DNA of 64,000 bases from Ruminococcus_G sp050944435 (lineage in GTDB: Bacteria; Bacillota; Clostridia; Lachnospirales; Lachnospiraceae): positions 6,312 through 70,311 of the forward strand of contig JBMNRB010000016.1 of the NCBI GenBank assembly GCA_050944435.1, in the 5' to 3' direction. Under the pieces are notes generated by a model. It was not told where the DNA came from. It was given only the letters and a program-made list of their open reading frames with translations, and searched no databases. The translations under genes were made by a program, and so were the position numbers. This document shows, piece by piece, positions 1 through 9,600 of this stretch (position 1 is the stretch's first letter; each line of letters starts with the position of its first letter).

Positions 1-389
1 TGATGCAAATAAGTGAAGCAAAAAAAGATAAAAAGGAGAAAAAACAAAAAGAAGACAGAAAAAGTCAAGAATAATCCAGAAAACTGCATAATATACATAA
101 AATAAAACCAATATTTATATAATTCTTACAAGAATATAAAGAGAAGAGGGAATGAGTTATAGGATTCTACTAATTTTTTTGCGCTACCTTCTTGATAAAA
201 CAGGTTAATTATTGTATAATAAAAACACGTTTTAACAGAAACGGATTAAGAAAATCTATAGGTTAAGGAAGTGTATATTACAGAAGAAACTGGGATCAGA
301 AAATATTGTTTTTTGATTCCATTTCATCTGTTTGCCGGGAATTAGAAAACAAAAAACAGCGGGGAAAGCTTGTAAAGGAGGAGAGATAA
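1..389. other. AT-rich region and leader upstream of the pilus operon
   Basis: No gene is visible here. The first 180 bases are very A-rich and without clear signals. A promoter lies at 192-220, so the transcript would carry a leader of about 160 bases. Within it, 290-320 can form an imperfect GGATCA/TGATTCC hairpin with an A/T-rich stem. I recognise no known riboswitch class. Confidence 0.5.
192..220 (+). promoter_or_regulatory. SigA-type promoter of the pilus operon
   Basis: TTGATA (192-197) and a perfect TATAAT (215-220) are separated by 17 bases. It is the only strong promoter seen upstream of the adhesin gene and would drive the adhesin, pilin and two sortases. Confidence 0.75.
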
Positions 390-3300
390 TTGCGTATGAA
401 GAGAAACCGGTTTTTGGCTGCGTTATTGGTGGTTGTCATGGTTGCATCCATGTGCGGTTCTTACGTTTCGGCGGATACCCCCCAGCAGAAGGATGTATCA
501 GACGGCTTATGTGAGCATCATCCGGAACATACGGCTGAATGCGGCTACGTGGAAGCCACGGAGGGAAGTCCCTGTACTCATGAACATACGGAGGAATGTT
601 ATACCACCGATGAGAACGGAGTGCAGGTTCTAAACTGCCAGCATGTTCATGATGAAACTTGCGGCTACGTGGAAGCCACGGAGGGAAGTCCCTGTACATA
701 TGAATGTGAGATCTGTAATGGCACCTTAGAAGGTGAGGGAGATACAGCGGCCGCAGAGGATACACCGGAAGAAACGGAGACAGAGGAGAAAGATGAAACG
801 GCTGCGGAGCCGGAAACGATTCAGATCAGTTCCTGGAGCTGGGTGGATGAAGACGGCCTTCTTCAGGAAATCGACGGTGTCTGGGGCCTGGGGATGCCAG
901 GGGCCAGTGAAGAAAATCCCCTGACCCAGGATGTTTTGCTGGAGATGCTGCCAAAGGAGATCCGTGCGGAAGTACCGGCTGCAGATGAGACCGGAGCAGA
1001 AACCGGGGCGACGGAAGAGACGACGCTTACCCTTGCCTGGGATCTTTCATCCATACCCGAGGAAGGCATCTGGTCCGGAGATCATATTTTCACCGCAGCT
1101 TTGCCGGAGGGGTATGCCCTGGCGGAAGACGCTGATGAACTGAGCGTCACGGTACAGTTAGGCGGCGCAATGACTTATACCACATTGCCCAGCGGTTCTT
1201 CTACTAATGCACCTTTTCAGAATCATTTGGTAAACGGTGTATCTCCGGCGGGAACGACCATTAATCTTTTCGATTACTGGGTGACGGGGCGGACGGACGC
1301 GGATAACGAGGATCCGTGGACAACCGGAATCCTTCATAACAATCACGGAGGAGAGCGGAGAGGCAATGTGCCGGATCTCCAGAACCAGGGAATAAATGCC
1401 GATCATGCATTTGTGTTCGGTTCAAGTTTGGGAGGGAATTTCGGCGCCTGGAATGAGTGGACCAGCAGTTCGGCGCCAAGAAGAGGCATTGTGCAGAATC
1501 GGCTGTCGTCAGACGGGTATCCGGTACTGAATCTTTCCCAAGAGGATGTCAACAATGCAAGGTATACATCGAACGGATGGTACTATAATACGCTGACGGG
1601 AAGAAATCCAAGGGAGTCTTTGGCCTACCTCTTTGATCCTACCATAGAAGTCGACGGCAAGGCATCTTACTCAGATGTGCAGGGGCTGCTGCAGGTCAAC
1701 AGTGAAGGCTACTACTACTACGACAGTACGCAGAACTATGCTGCCTTTTATGAAGAAGATAATACCTTTGCGCTGTATGATCAGGGAGGAGTAGAAAAAG
1801 GCGGTGCAGGCGGGCAAACCGGACAGTTTTTCCCCTTCAACGCAGCCACGGACGTGTTTACCTCCAACTATAGACTTAATGGGACAGTATCCACAGATGA
1901 AGACCTGAACCACTATTTCGGGCTTACCATGTCAACGCGTTTCATTCAGCAGAATGATGGATACACGACGTCAGATAAGACAAGGCCTGTGACATATGAA
2001 TTCAGCGGAGACGACGATGTATGGGTGTTCATAGACGATATCCTGGTGGCGGATCTGGGAGGTATTCATAATGCGGGCTCCCTGGAAATTAATTTTGTAA
2101 GCGGTGAGATTTTCATTAATGGCAATCGGCAGTCTCAGACCCTGGGACAGCTGCTGGGATATGGTACAGCCACACTGCCAAACAATACGTACCATACCTT
2201 GGATTTCTTTTACCTTGAACGGGGAAATGTAGATTCCAATATGAAACTGGTATACAATCTGGTGACCATTCCGGAAAGTTCTGTTATCAAAGTAGACCAG
2301 ACCGGGGATGCGGTGGCGGGAGCAGAGTTTGAACTGTATGCAGCCAACGATACGACTCATCCAATTGCAACTGGAACAACCAACCGAAACGGAGAGTTTG
2401 TTTTTGTCAATGAGGAAGATTTCCCGATCACGATAGCAGATCTCTATGAAGATTACAAAAACGCTGAGGATGCACAGGGAAATAATCTGATATTAAAGGA
2501 GACTGACGTTCCAGCAGGATATCGGTCCAACGGAGATCTGGGGCTGCGATTCTATGTGACCCATGAGGATGAGGTACTGCTGTTGTCCAACAACCAGTGG
2601 GATGTGGGAGCCTATGCCATGTCCAAGGTGACCACGACAGCTCCTGAGGTTATCATTGAGGCCGGCGGCGGAAGAAGCTTAAATTTGAGGACTGCAAATG
2701 ATCCGCTGATGTTTGGAGTAGTATTCCAAAAACAGGAGGATGGAAATTGGTATCCGGTTTCCGGAGATCCGCTGAATGGGTGGAACGTGGCAGAGGGAAG
2801 CACCTGGAACGATATCAGAAGCGCGGTTCTTGCCAATCCCTATACTTTCCATTTGGCGTCCAGCGGTGCATATCAGATAGAGATAGAAAATCTGCCGGGA
2901 GATATAACGAAGTATTATCATATATGCGGAAGTATAGATGAAGCGGAATACACGGTAGCTTATTATTATACGACGGCCAGTACGCTGGCGGGAATCAACG
3001 GCAGCAATACGTGGAGGATAGAACCGGAGGCAGCTAATCCTGAAAACCAGTTTGACCGTGTCTTTTCTGTAAATCTGTACGTACCCAACATTAAAAACCG
3101 TCTGTTTATTCAGAAGGTAGATGAAACGGGAAATCCGGTTAACGGTGCAGATTTTGCTCTTTATACGGAATCTCAAGTTGATGTAGCCGATGACGGAACG
3201 GTTACAGTCAAAGACGGGCAGACACCTTATGACAGCCGGACAACCATGCATATTGAAGAAAAGCTGGATTTAAACGGCGGCGGCGTATTTCCCACGTCAA

Positions 3301-5246
3301 CCAAGGGCATATTGGAACGGGGCGTATACTATTTGATAGAAACTTCGGCCCCTCAGGGATATATATTGAATGACACGGCCACTAAGATTGTCGTGGACAA
3401 CACCGGCGTATACGCCGACGCAGGAACGGCTGATGACGGAATATCTGTTCTGAAAGGTGTTGGCTCCATCGTGAAAAGCATGGTTCAGTTTGCTACAGAT
3501 GATAATGTAGATACCACACTGAATCATATAAAAGCCGGACTGACAACGGCTACATATAATGGACAGTACAACGAAGAAGGAAGCTTCACCTGGGGAACTG
3601 TTGACTGGAGCGCGGATGATGTATTGCATCTGCAGTATGCGAATCAGCATAATGTACTGGATTATGGGCTGACAGGAGCCGATGAGGAAGGAAATGTTGA
3701 TACGCTGACGTTGAAAACGGATACCGGATGGTCTAAACTGTTGATTCAACAGTGTTACCAGCACGATAACACGGTGGATGTCAGTAAGAAAGATAATCTG
3801 GGAGATACGGATATCACTAAGATTTTCTCAGGTACGACGGTAGTGCGCGTTGCCAATCAAAGAGTAGGAAATCTGTTGATCAGCAAAACTGTGGAAGGAG
3901 ACAATCCGCCTCAAGGCGCTCAGTTCACTTTCGAAATCGAGGTGAAAGATTCCAGCGGAACAGCGCTCAGCGGCACTTTTGATACGGTGACGGGCACCGA
4001 TACCCAGGGAACCATCACCTTAACGGATGGAAAAGGGACGGTGACATTAACAAACGGGGAGAGCCTCACCATTACAAATCTTCCCACCGGATCATCTTAT
4101 ACAGTGACAGAGACGAATATCCCGGCGGGATTTACACCTTCAGTAACGGTGAATGGAGCCGCTGGAGGATCAGAAAATGCTGGATCTGGAACCATTCCGC
4201 ATAATGATACGGCAAATGTTGCCTTTACCAATACTTACAGCAACGATGTAACATTAACCGGTGATACGGCGCTTAAGGCACAAAAAAGGGTGACCGGCAT
4301 GACGTTTGACGCTGACACGGAGTTTCAGTTTAAACTGACGCTGACGGACGAAAACAGTCAGGAGATAACGAATCCAGATGTAGAATACGCTGAAAATGCC
4401 GATACATTGATGATCAATGGAGAAGGAAGCGTCGACGGCGTCAAAGAAGGAAGTTTTGGAAACGTAACATTTAAAGCAGCCGGAACGTATTATTTTACTA
4501 TTCAGGAAGTAGTTCCTTCGGGAAATGGCGCCATAGCCAATATGACATATGATAACCATGTTGCGAAAGTGACGGTTGTAATTGAACAAGAAGCGGATGG
4601 AACGCTTGTATTGAACAGCGTTACCTATGATAATACCGCTTCCGCAGTTGAAGCAGATCAGGGAATAACGAATAAAGCGGCCTTTACCAATCAGATTGCA
4701 GCGGACTTTTCTTTCAAGAAGATCAACCGTGACGGACAGTCTCTGGGAGAAGCGAAATTTGCCGTTTATCAGCTGCAGTGCAGTGAAAAAGAGCATGAAT
4801 CTTCTGTTCATACGAACGATCTGATTGAGGCGGATGCGGAAGGTAATCTGTCTGACAGTTATCAGTACAGGGATTGCTGGAAACTGATCGCAACGGCAGA
4901 TTCCGACAATACAACAGGTATGGTATCTTTTGAAAACCTGCCTGTGGACGGAGAATACAGACTGGTAGAGGTAAAAGCTCCCGACGGCTATGTGGTGCCG
5001 GAAGGACAGTGGAATATCACGTATGACAGCGCAGAGGGCAGATTTACCATTGGAAAAGATTCCGCTGTGGGAAATCCGCCGGCATATAATGCGGCAGAGG
5101 GCACAATTATCAATTACAAACCCAGCGAACTTCCCTTCGCCGGAAATACAGGAATAAAGATGTTCCTGATGATTGGCGGAATTTTGATGGCGGCGGGAGC
5201 CGCAGGAACCTTCTGGTATCTCAGAAGAAAAAGAAGACTGGCCTGA
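390..5246 (+). CDS. Large wall-anchored fibro-slime / Cna-B pilus adhesin (SpaA-type)
   Basis: A 1618-residue surface protein, probably the pilus tip or ancillary adhesin. The TTG start at 390 sits 8 bases after AAAGGAGG; ATG 396 is the alternative. In order I see a signal peptide (about 1-28), a Cys/His-rich segment (about 40-110) with a duplicated 12-residue unit, an acidic linker, and a fibro-slime/PA14-like domain with GDDDVWVFID near residue 540 and DLGGIH. Prealbumin-like Cna-B/SpaA repeats begin near 630, 905, 1160 and 1437, with E-box-like motifs such as KETDVPAGY and VEVKAPDGY. A streptococcal-pilin-type isopeptide domain begins near 1288. The C-terminus has LPFAG (1581-1585), a hydrophobic helix and RRKRR. 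LPFAG departs from LPxTG. The pilin and two sortases follow on the same strand, so sortase-catalysed assembly is expected. The substrate it binds is unknown. Confidence 0.9.
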   Translation: MRMKRNRFLAALLVVVMVASMCGSYVSADTPQQKDVSDGLCEHHPEHTAECGYVEATEGSPCTHEHTEECYTTDENGVQVLNCQHVHDETCGYVEATEGSPCTYECEICNGTLEGEGDTAAAEDTPEETETEEKDETAAEPETIQISSWSWVDEDGLLQEIDGVWGLGMPGASEENPLTQDVLLEMLPKEIRAEVPAADETGAETGATEETTLTLAWDLSSIPEEGIWSGDHIFTAALPEGYALAEDADELSVTVQLGGAMTYTTLPSGSSTNAPFQNHLVNGVSPAGTTINLFDYWVTGRTDADNEDPWTTGILHNNHGGERRGNVPDLQNQGINADHAFVFGSSLGGNFGAWNEWTSSSAPRRGIVQNRLSSDGYPVLNLSQEDVNNARYTSNGWYYNTLTGRNPRESLAYLFDPTIEVDGKASYSDVQGLLQVNSEGYYYYDSTQNYAAFYEEDNTFALYDQGGVEKGGAGGQTGQFFPFNAATDVFTSNYRLNGTVSTDEDLNHYFGLTMSTRFIQQNDGYTTSDKTRPVTYEFSGDDDVWVFIDDILVADLGGIHNAGSLEINFVSGEIFINGNRQSQTLGQLLGYGTATLPNNTYHTLDFFYLERGNVDSNMKLVYNLVTIPESSVIKVDQTGDAVAGAEFELYAANDTTHPIATGTTNRNGEFVFVNEEDFPITIADLYEDYKNAEDAQGNNLILKETDVPAGYRSNGDLGLRFYVTHEDEVLLLSNNQWDVGAYAMSKVTTTAPEVIIEAGGGRSLNLRTANDPLMFGVVFQKQEDGNWYPVSGDPLNGWNVAEGSTWNDIRSAVLANPYTFHLASSGAYQIEIENLPGDITKYYHICGSIDEAEYTVAYYYTTASTLAGINGSNTWRIEPEAANPENQFDRVFSVNLYVPNIKNRLFIQKVDETGNPVNGADFALYTESQVDVADDGTVTVKDGQTPYDSRTTMHIEEKLDLNGGGVFPTSTKGILERGVYYLIETSAPQGYILNDTATKIVVDNTGVYADAGTADDGISVLKGVGSIVKSMVQFATDDNVDTTLNHIKAGLTTATYNGQYNEEGSFTWGTVDWSADDVLHLQYANQHNVLDYGLTGADEEGNVDTLTLKTDTGWSKLLIQQCYQHDNTVDVSKKDNLGDTDITKIFSGTTVVRVANQRVGNLLISKTVEGDNPPQGAQFTFEIEVKDSSGTALSGTFDTVTGTDTQGTITLTDGKGTVTLTNGESLTITNLPTGSSYTVTETNIPAGFTPSVTVNGAAGGSENAGSGTIPHNDTANVAFTNTYSNDVTLTGDTALKAQKRVTGMTFDADTEFQFKLTLTDENSQEITNPDVEYAENADTLMINGEGSVDGVKEGSFGNVTFKAAGTYYFTIQEVVPSGNGAIANMTYDNHVAKVTVVIEQEADGTLVLNSVTYDNTASAVEADQGITNKAAFTNQIAADFSFKKINRDGQSLGEAKFAVYQLQCSEKEHESSVHTNDLIEADAEGNLSDSYQYRDCWKLIATADSDNTTGMVSFENLPVDGEYRLVEVKAPDGYVVPEGQWNITYDSAEGRFTIGKDSAVGNPPAYNAAEGTIINYKPSELPFAGNTGIKMFLMIGGILMAAGAAGTFWYLRRKRRLA
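541..697 (+). repeat. 37-bp exact direct repeat inside the adhesin gene
   Basis: Bases 541-577 and 661-697 are identical (37 bp, exactly 120 bp apart). They encode a CGYVEATEGSPCT unit flanked by His/Cys clusters (HEHTEEC, HVHDETC). Identity at DNA level points to a recent duplication or gene conversion. Confidence 0.9.
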
Positions 5247-5257
5247 GCCAAAAGGAT

Positions 5258-5280
5258 GGATACGGGCGGTGTATCCGCCC
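5258..5280 (+). other. Two mutually exclusive hairpins between adhesin and pilin genes
   Basis: GGATAC (5258-5263) can pair with GTATCC (5271-5276), while GGGCGG (5264-5269) can pair with CCGCCC (5275-5280). Both cannot form at once. The downstream bases are A-rich with no U-run, so this is not a classical terminator. It may tune adhesin-to-pilin stoichiometry by processing or pausing; that role is a guess. Confidence 0.4.
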
Positions 5281-5340
5281 TTAAAAATAAATATCCATAA
5301 AATTAACAAAACAATAATGAAAAGGAGGAGATTCTTAACG

Positions 5341-6948
5341 ATGAAGAAGAAATCCAAGTTATCAAAAGTCCTGGCGTTATGCCTGGCAATGGTAATGGTG
5401 TTTGCCATGAGCGTACCGGCTTTTGCGGCGATAAGCGATCAGACGACCGGAAATTTTACAATCACCGGATTTGACACAACGCCCGCTCCCACGGTGTCTG
5501 CTTACCAGATTATCACCGTTAATGTAGCTGACAATGGACAGCCGGAATATCCCATGTATACATGGGTGGATGCGGTAGCAAACTGGGTGACTGCGAATTA
5601 TTCCACTTACATTGATCAGAATCTGGGTACAAACGCAGTGGCGGATGCCTTTGAAAATGCAGATGCAGCGGATGTGAGTCAGTTCCTTGAAAGAATGACG
5701 GCTGCGATCAAAAACGGAACGATTACGGGTATTAACCCCACAGTGGTTACAGCTTCCAACGGAGAGGCAGCGTTTACCAATATGGCAATGGGTGAATATT
5801 TGATCACCGCCAACGGTGGTGTGAAGATTTACCAGCCCACAACGGTTAAATTAGTTCCGGAATATAATGAAGAGACCAATGAATGGAATCTTGCTAATGC
5901 GGTTATCGGTACGGCAGGCACCATGAAGAGTGTAACGCCGGATATTCCTGATAAAGATGCTTCTACAGAGGATAGTGACAAAACAGTTGCAATTGGGGAT
6001 ACGGTTACGTATACATTGACAGTAAACGTACCTTCTTATCCGGCTGACGCCACAAATACGAAATTTGAAGTGAGCGACGCATTGAGTGCAGGACTTACTT
6101 TTAACGGAACTAATACCATTCATGTCTACAGTGATGCAGACTTAACAATGGAAATTCCCAATACCAATTATAGTGTGACAGCGCCGTCAGGCAACAGAAC
6201 TTTCCTGATTGCCTTCAACCAGGCATTTACAACGGGATATGCCGGTGATACACTGTACATTACTTATACAGCCACGGTAAATGAAAATGCATTTGAAGAG
6301 GATGCCCTGGGAAATGACGCATTCTTAGGTTACAACAATGATCCTTATACAGATGAAGATTATGAAACACCGGGAACCCACGAAGACGTATATACATACG
6401 GCATTAATTTGACAAAAATTAATGAAGAAAATACAGCTCTTCAGGGAGCTCAGTTTACTCTTTCCGATCAGCAGGGAACTGAGCTGAAGTTTACAGAGAC
6501 AACGACAGACGGCGTTTACAAATATGATCCGGCTGCTGGAAATACTGTACTGGAAGTATCTGCCGATGGCGTTCTTCAGCTGCAGGGCCTTGACGAAGGA
6601 ACTTACAAATTGAAAGAAACAAAAGCTCCGGATGATTACGTACTTCCTACAGGGGAAATTACCATTGTGATTACCGATCAGGACGGTGCCGGGGGAACGG
6701 CGAACGGAGCCATTGATCAGATTAATGTAAGCAAAACGGGAACCATCGAATTTGATAATGAAACATTGATGGGAACAAAGAATAATATTGTTGATCTTGA
6801 TGTAATCAATACCAGCGCCGCAGATGCTGGATTCCAGCTTCCCACCACCGGCGGTATGGGTACCATGATCTTTACGATCCTGGGTGTTCTGCTGATGGCT
6901 GGTGCGGTTACCATGGTTGTGGTAATCTCCAGAAAAAAAAGAGCGTAA
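5341..6948 (+). CDS. Major pilin, SpaA-type isopeptide-forming fimbrial subunit
   Basis: A 535-residue predicted pilus shaft protein. ATG 5341 follows GGAGG (5324-5328) at 12 bases; an in-frame upstream ATG at 5269 would put 24 non-signal residues ahead of the signal peptide and is rejected. The signal peptide ends near AFAA (about residue 29). The N-terminal domain begins FTITGFDTT, typical of this family. A D2-type fimbrial isopeptide domain runs from about 195 to 350 (GDTVTYTLTV). A Cna-B domain (about 355-480) carries the E-box KETKAPDDYVL. LPTTG is at 500-504, followed by a membrane helix and SRKKRA. It lies between the adhesin and two sortases. Isopeptide bonds are inferred from the family. 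Confidence 0.9.
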   Translation: MKKKSKLSKVLALCLAMVMVFAMSVPAFAAISDQTTGNFTITGFDTTPAPTVSAYQIITVNVADNGQPEYPMYTWVDAVANWVTANYSTYIDQNLGTNAVADAFENADAADVSQFLERMTAAIKNGTITGINPTVVTASNGEAAFTNMAMGEYLITANGGVKIYQPTTVKLVPEYNEETNEWNLANAVIGTAGTMKSVTPDIPDKDASTEDSDKTVAIGDTVTYTLTVNVPSYPADATNTKFEVSDALSAGLTFNGTNTIHVYSDADLTMEIPNTNYSVTAPSGNRTFLIAFNQAFTTGYAGDTLYITYTATVNENAFEEDALGNDAFLGYNNDPYTDEDYETPGTHEDVYTYGINLTKINEENTALQGAQFTLSDQQGTELKFTETTTDGVYKYDPAAGNTVLEVSADGVLQLQGLDEGTYKLKETKAPDDYVLPTGEITIVITDQDGAGGTANGAIDQINVSKTGTIEFDNETLMGTKNNIVDLDVINTSAADAGFQLPTTGGMGTMIFTILGVLLMAGAVTMVVVISRKKRA

Positions 6949-6977
6949 GAATTTAACAAAATTGGGTTTTATCTGTC

Positions 6978-7865
6978 ATGAGTCAAAATACAAATAGAAC
7001 AAAACAGAAAAAGAAAAACCCGCTGGTACTCCTGGCGCCTCTGCTGATTTTTGCAGTGGGCGCCGGGATTTTCCTTTATCCGGCGGTCAGCAACTTTCTT
7101 GCGGAGAGAAATCAGTCCAATGTTATTCATACCTACCAGGCGAAAGTAAATGAGCTGGATCAGGAAGAGATTGATGAAGCATGGGCGGAGGCCATAGAAT
7201 ATAATGAAAATCTGGCGGGAGATCCGGTACATGACCCCTTCGTTATGGGGAGCGGATACGTACTGCCGGATAATTATGAGGAGGTGCTGAATCTGAATGG
7301 GGACGGCGTCATGGGTTATGTGGAGATACCGAAGATAGACGTCTATCTTCCGATTTACCACGGTACCAGTGAGGAAGTTCTGGCTGAAGGAGCCGGTCAT
7401 CTGGACGTGACGGCTCTGCCCATCGGCGGAGAAGGGAACCATTCTGTGATCAGCGCTCACCGGGGGCTTCCCAGCGCAGAATTATTTACCAGACTGGATG
7501 AGATGGAAGAAGGAGATACTTTCTATATCCATGTGCTGGATCAGACATTGGCTTACGAAGTGGATCAGATTGAGGTAATCCTTCCGGAAGAACTGACGCT
7601 GCTGCAGCCGGAGGAAGGAAAGGATCTGGTGACTCTTTTGACCTGTACCCCCTATGCGGTTAATACACATCGGTTGCTGGTGCGGGGAACCAGAGTGCCT
7701 TATGAGGAGGCAGAGGCCAGGGACAGTGAACAGATATTGGATTCTGATTCCGGGTGGAGAACGGAATATATGATTGCCGTTGCAGCGGGAATCGGCGTGT
7801 TGGTTCTGCTGATTGTGGTTATTTGTATAGTATGGAAGATTCGGAGAAAGAGCCGTAGAGAATAA
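6978..7865 (+). CDS. Class C-type (pilin-polymerising) sortase
   Basis: A 295-residue membrane transpeptidase expected to join pilin subunits by the Lys-to-sorting-signal reaction. It has an N-terminal membrane helix (about 15-35), a lid-like DPF at 86-88, the catalytic His in SAHRG (H161), Cys in LLTCTPY (C223) and Arg in THRLLVRG (R232), then a second membrane helix near the C-terminus and a basic tail. A lid plus two helices is typical of class C. The gene begins 29 bases after the pilin stop with no visible Shine-Dalgarno sequence, so translation may depend on coupling to the pilin gene. Which subunit it serves cannot be read from sequence. Confidence 0.88.
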   Translation: MSQNTNRTKQKKKNPLVLLAPLLIFAVGAGIFLYPAVSNFLAERNQSNVIHTYQAKVNELDQEEIDEAWAEAIEYNENLAGDPVHDPFVMGSGYVLPDNYEEVLNLNGDGVMGYVEIPKIDVYLPIYHGTSEEVLAEGAGHLDVTALPIGGEGNHSVISAHRGLPSAELFTRLDEMEEGDTFYIHVLDQTLAYEVDQIEVILPEELTLLQPEEGKDLVTLLTCTPYAVNTHRLLVRGTRVPYEEAEARDSEQILDSDSGWRTEYMIAVAAGIGVLVLLIVVICIVWKIRRKSRRE

Positions 7866-7879
7866 AGGAGAGGAAAACT

Positions 7880-8905
7880 GTGTTGAAAAAGATTATGCTG
7901 TATCTGTTTGTGGCTGTGCTGTTTTCTGCAGGATTTCTCCTTGTATTTTATCCAGTGGGCAGGTCGGCGGTTATGGACCGGAAAAACAGGGAATCTATTC
8001 GCCATTTTCAGGAAATAGCCTCCGGTGAAAAAAAGGATCTCCAGATTAATGAGAGTGATATGAAGGATTCTTCTGAAAAAATGGAAGAGATATCCGGAGA
8101 GAATGACGACGCCTTTATGCAGCTGTTTTCTGAGATGGAGACATATAATCAGAAAATATATCAGGAACATCAGACAAGCCTTTGTGACGCATGGAGTTAT
8201 CAGCAAAATGTGTTCGATTTTCCCTCCACCGGTCTGGAGGATGATATGGTAGGATACCTGGCCATTGACGCCATGAATATAGAACTTCCCCTTTATATAG
8301 GAGCCAACGAGGAAAATATGGGCAAGGGCGCCGTGGTGCTCAGCCAGACCAGCATGCCCATTGGCGGGAAAAACACCAATTGTGTGATTGCCGCCCACCG
8401 GGGATGGTATACCTCACCAATGTTTCAGGATATTGAAACGCTGAAGCCGGGGGATGAGGTACGGTTGACTAATCTGTGGGGAACCTTGGTATATCAGGTG
8501 GTGAAATCCATTGTGATTGACCCTTCTGATATCGATGCAGTGAAAATTATCGAAGGAGAGGACCTGCTGACTCTGGTCACCTGTCACCCTTACACCCAGA
8601 ATTACCAGCGGTATGTAGTTTACTGCAGCCGGACCGGAGGAAGCAATCAGATGGCCGGTGAAGAGGAACAATCCTTTGATGGAGAAGGGGCAGACGATGC
8701 TTCCCAGGAGGAAATTTCAGCGGATGATTCCTATGAGGCAGAGGTGGAGATTCCCTTTGAAGGGATTCCCTGGGAATCTTCGGAACCGGAAATTCAAAAA
8801 GAGCGGCTGGTAAACCGTCTGGTTATGGCAGGATTTGGACTGGCGCTGATTCTGGTGATTTTTCTCCTGATTATCCGAAAGATGAAAAAGAAAAGAAAAA
8901 ATTAA
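7880..8905 (+). CDS. Second sortase, class C-like, with acidic C-terminal extension
   Basis: A 341-residue sortase. GTG 7880 (or TTG 7883) follows AAAGGAG. It has an N-terminal membrane helix, a helical acidic segment (about 45-110), catalytic His in AAHRG (H173), Cys in VTCHPY (C235) and Arg in YQRYVVY (R244). A Glu/Asp-rich stretch (about 255-300) leads to a C-terminal membrane helix and a Lys/Arg tail. I see no DPW/DPF lid motif, unlike the preceding sortase, so it may have another specificity, for example attaching LPFAG adhesin or anchoring the finished pilus. It lies 14 bases after the first sortase and is probably the last gene of the operon. Confidence 0.85.
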   Translation: MLKKIMLYLFVAVLFSAGFLLVFYPVGRSAVMDRKNRESIRHFQEIASGEKKDLQINESDMKDSSEKMEEISGENDDAFMQLFSEMETYNQKIYQEHQTSLCDAWSYQQNVFDFPSTGLEDDMVGYLAIDAMNIELPLYIGANEENMGKGAVVLSQTSMPIGGKNTNCVIAAHRGWYTSPMFQDIETLKPGDEVRLTNLWGTLVYQVVKSIVIDPSDIDAVKIIEGEDLLTLVTCHPYTQNYQRYVVYCSRTGGSNQMAGEEEQSFDGEGADDASQEEISADDSYEAEVEIPFEGIPWESSEPEIQKERLVNRLVMAGFGLALILVIFLLIIRKMKKKRKN

Positions 8906-8976
8906 TAATTTTTTTCGTTTTATCTTCTTCTTTTTGTGGTACAGTAGAGCCATAAGAAGAAAGGAGGATCCTGCCG

Positions 8977-9486
8977 GTGGATATTCAGGCATTAACGGAG
9001 TATTTTTTAAGATACGGCGCGATTTTTATTTATGTGATTGTCCTGTTGGAGTATATGAATCTTCCGGGATTTCCTGCGGGAGTGATTATGCCTCTGGCAG
9101 GTATCTGGGCTGCAAGAGGAGAGATCAGTTTTCCTCTGGTAATGGTGCTGTCTGTGGCGGCAGGGATAACCGGCAGTTGGATTTTATATCTGCTGGGACG
9201 GTTGGGCGGCACCAGGATTCTCGGCTGGTATTTTAGAAAATTTCCAAAACATAAAGAGTCTGTGGAGAAAAAGATGGATATGCTGCGGGAAAAGGGCTGC
9301 GTCGGTGTGTTTATCAGTAAACTGCTTCCGGTGGCCCGGACGCTGATATCTATTCCAGCAGGGATGATAAGAATGAATTTCGTAAAATATACGATCAGTT
9401 CTCTGCTGGGTGTATTTATTTGGAATCTGGTGTTTGTAGGCGCCGGATATTTCCTGGGGGATGCCGCAATAGAAATGTTCATGTGA
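8977..9486 (+). CDS. DedA-family integral membrane protein
   Basis: A 169-residue membrane protein with four to five hydrophobic helices. GTG 8977 follows AAGGAGG at 8961-8967. It carries the family pattern: an N-terminal PAGVIMPLAG segment and a C-terminal LLPVARTLISIPAGMIRMN stretch whose Arg and Pro are conserved in DedA proteins. The family includes lipid scramblases/flippases and half-transporters tied to membrane homeostasis; the substrate here is unknown. The gap of 71 bases from the sortase gene holds a T-rich tract but no convincing terminator hairpin. Confidence 0.85.
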   Translation: MDIQALTEYFLRYGAIFIYVIVLLEYMNLPGFPAGVIMPLAGIWAARGEISFPLVMVLSVAAGITGSWILYLLGRLGGTRILGWYFRKFPKHKESVEKKMDMLREKGCVGVFISKLLPVARTLISIPAGMIRMNFVKYTISSLLGVFIWNLVFVGAGYFLGDAAIEMFM

Positions 9487-9556
9487 TTGAATTTGTATTA
9501 TAATTTAAACTACTGGGGAATGGCAGTAAACCTGCATAAAATACTGCGATTATACA

Positions 9557-9586
9557 TTGACTTTGGGGATTTTGATATGTTATACT
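9557..9586 (+). promoter_or_regulatory. Promoter of the queT leader
   Basis: TTGACT (9557-9562), 18 bases, TATACT (9581-9586). Transcription would start near 9593, just before the structured leader. Confidence 0.75.
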
Positions 9587-9600
9587 ATTTCTCGCTGTGA

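Noticed and set aside
227..389. Cyclic-di-GMP or other riboswitch in the pilus leader
   Set aside because: The leader is long enough, but I could not match any class core; only a weak A/T hairpin is visible.
5269..5340. Upstream in-frame ATG of the pilin gene
   Set aside because: It would place 24 unrelated residues before a normal signal peptide, while ATG 5341 has its own GGAGG.
4254..5408. A 384-residue open frame antisense to the adhesin and pilin start
   Set aside because: It crosses the pilin signal peptide and the intergenic hairpins and shows no domain or start signal. The sense genes are clear.
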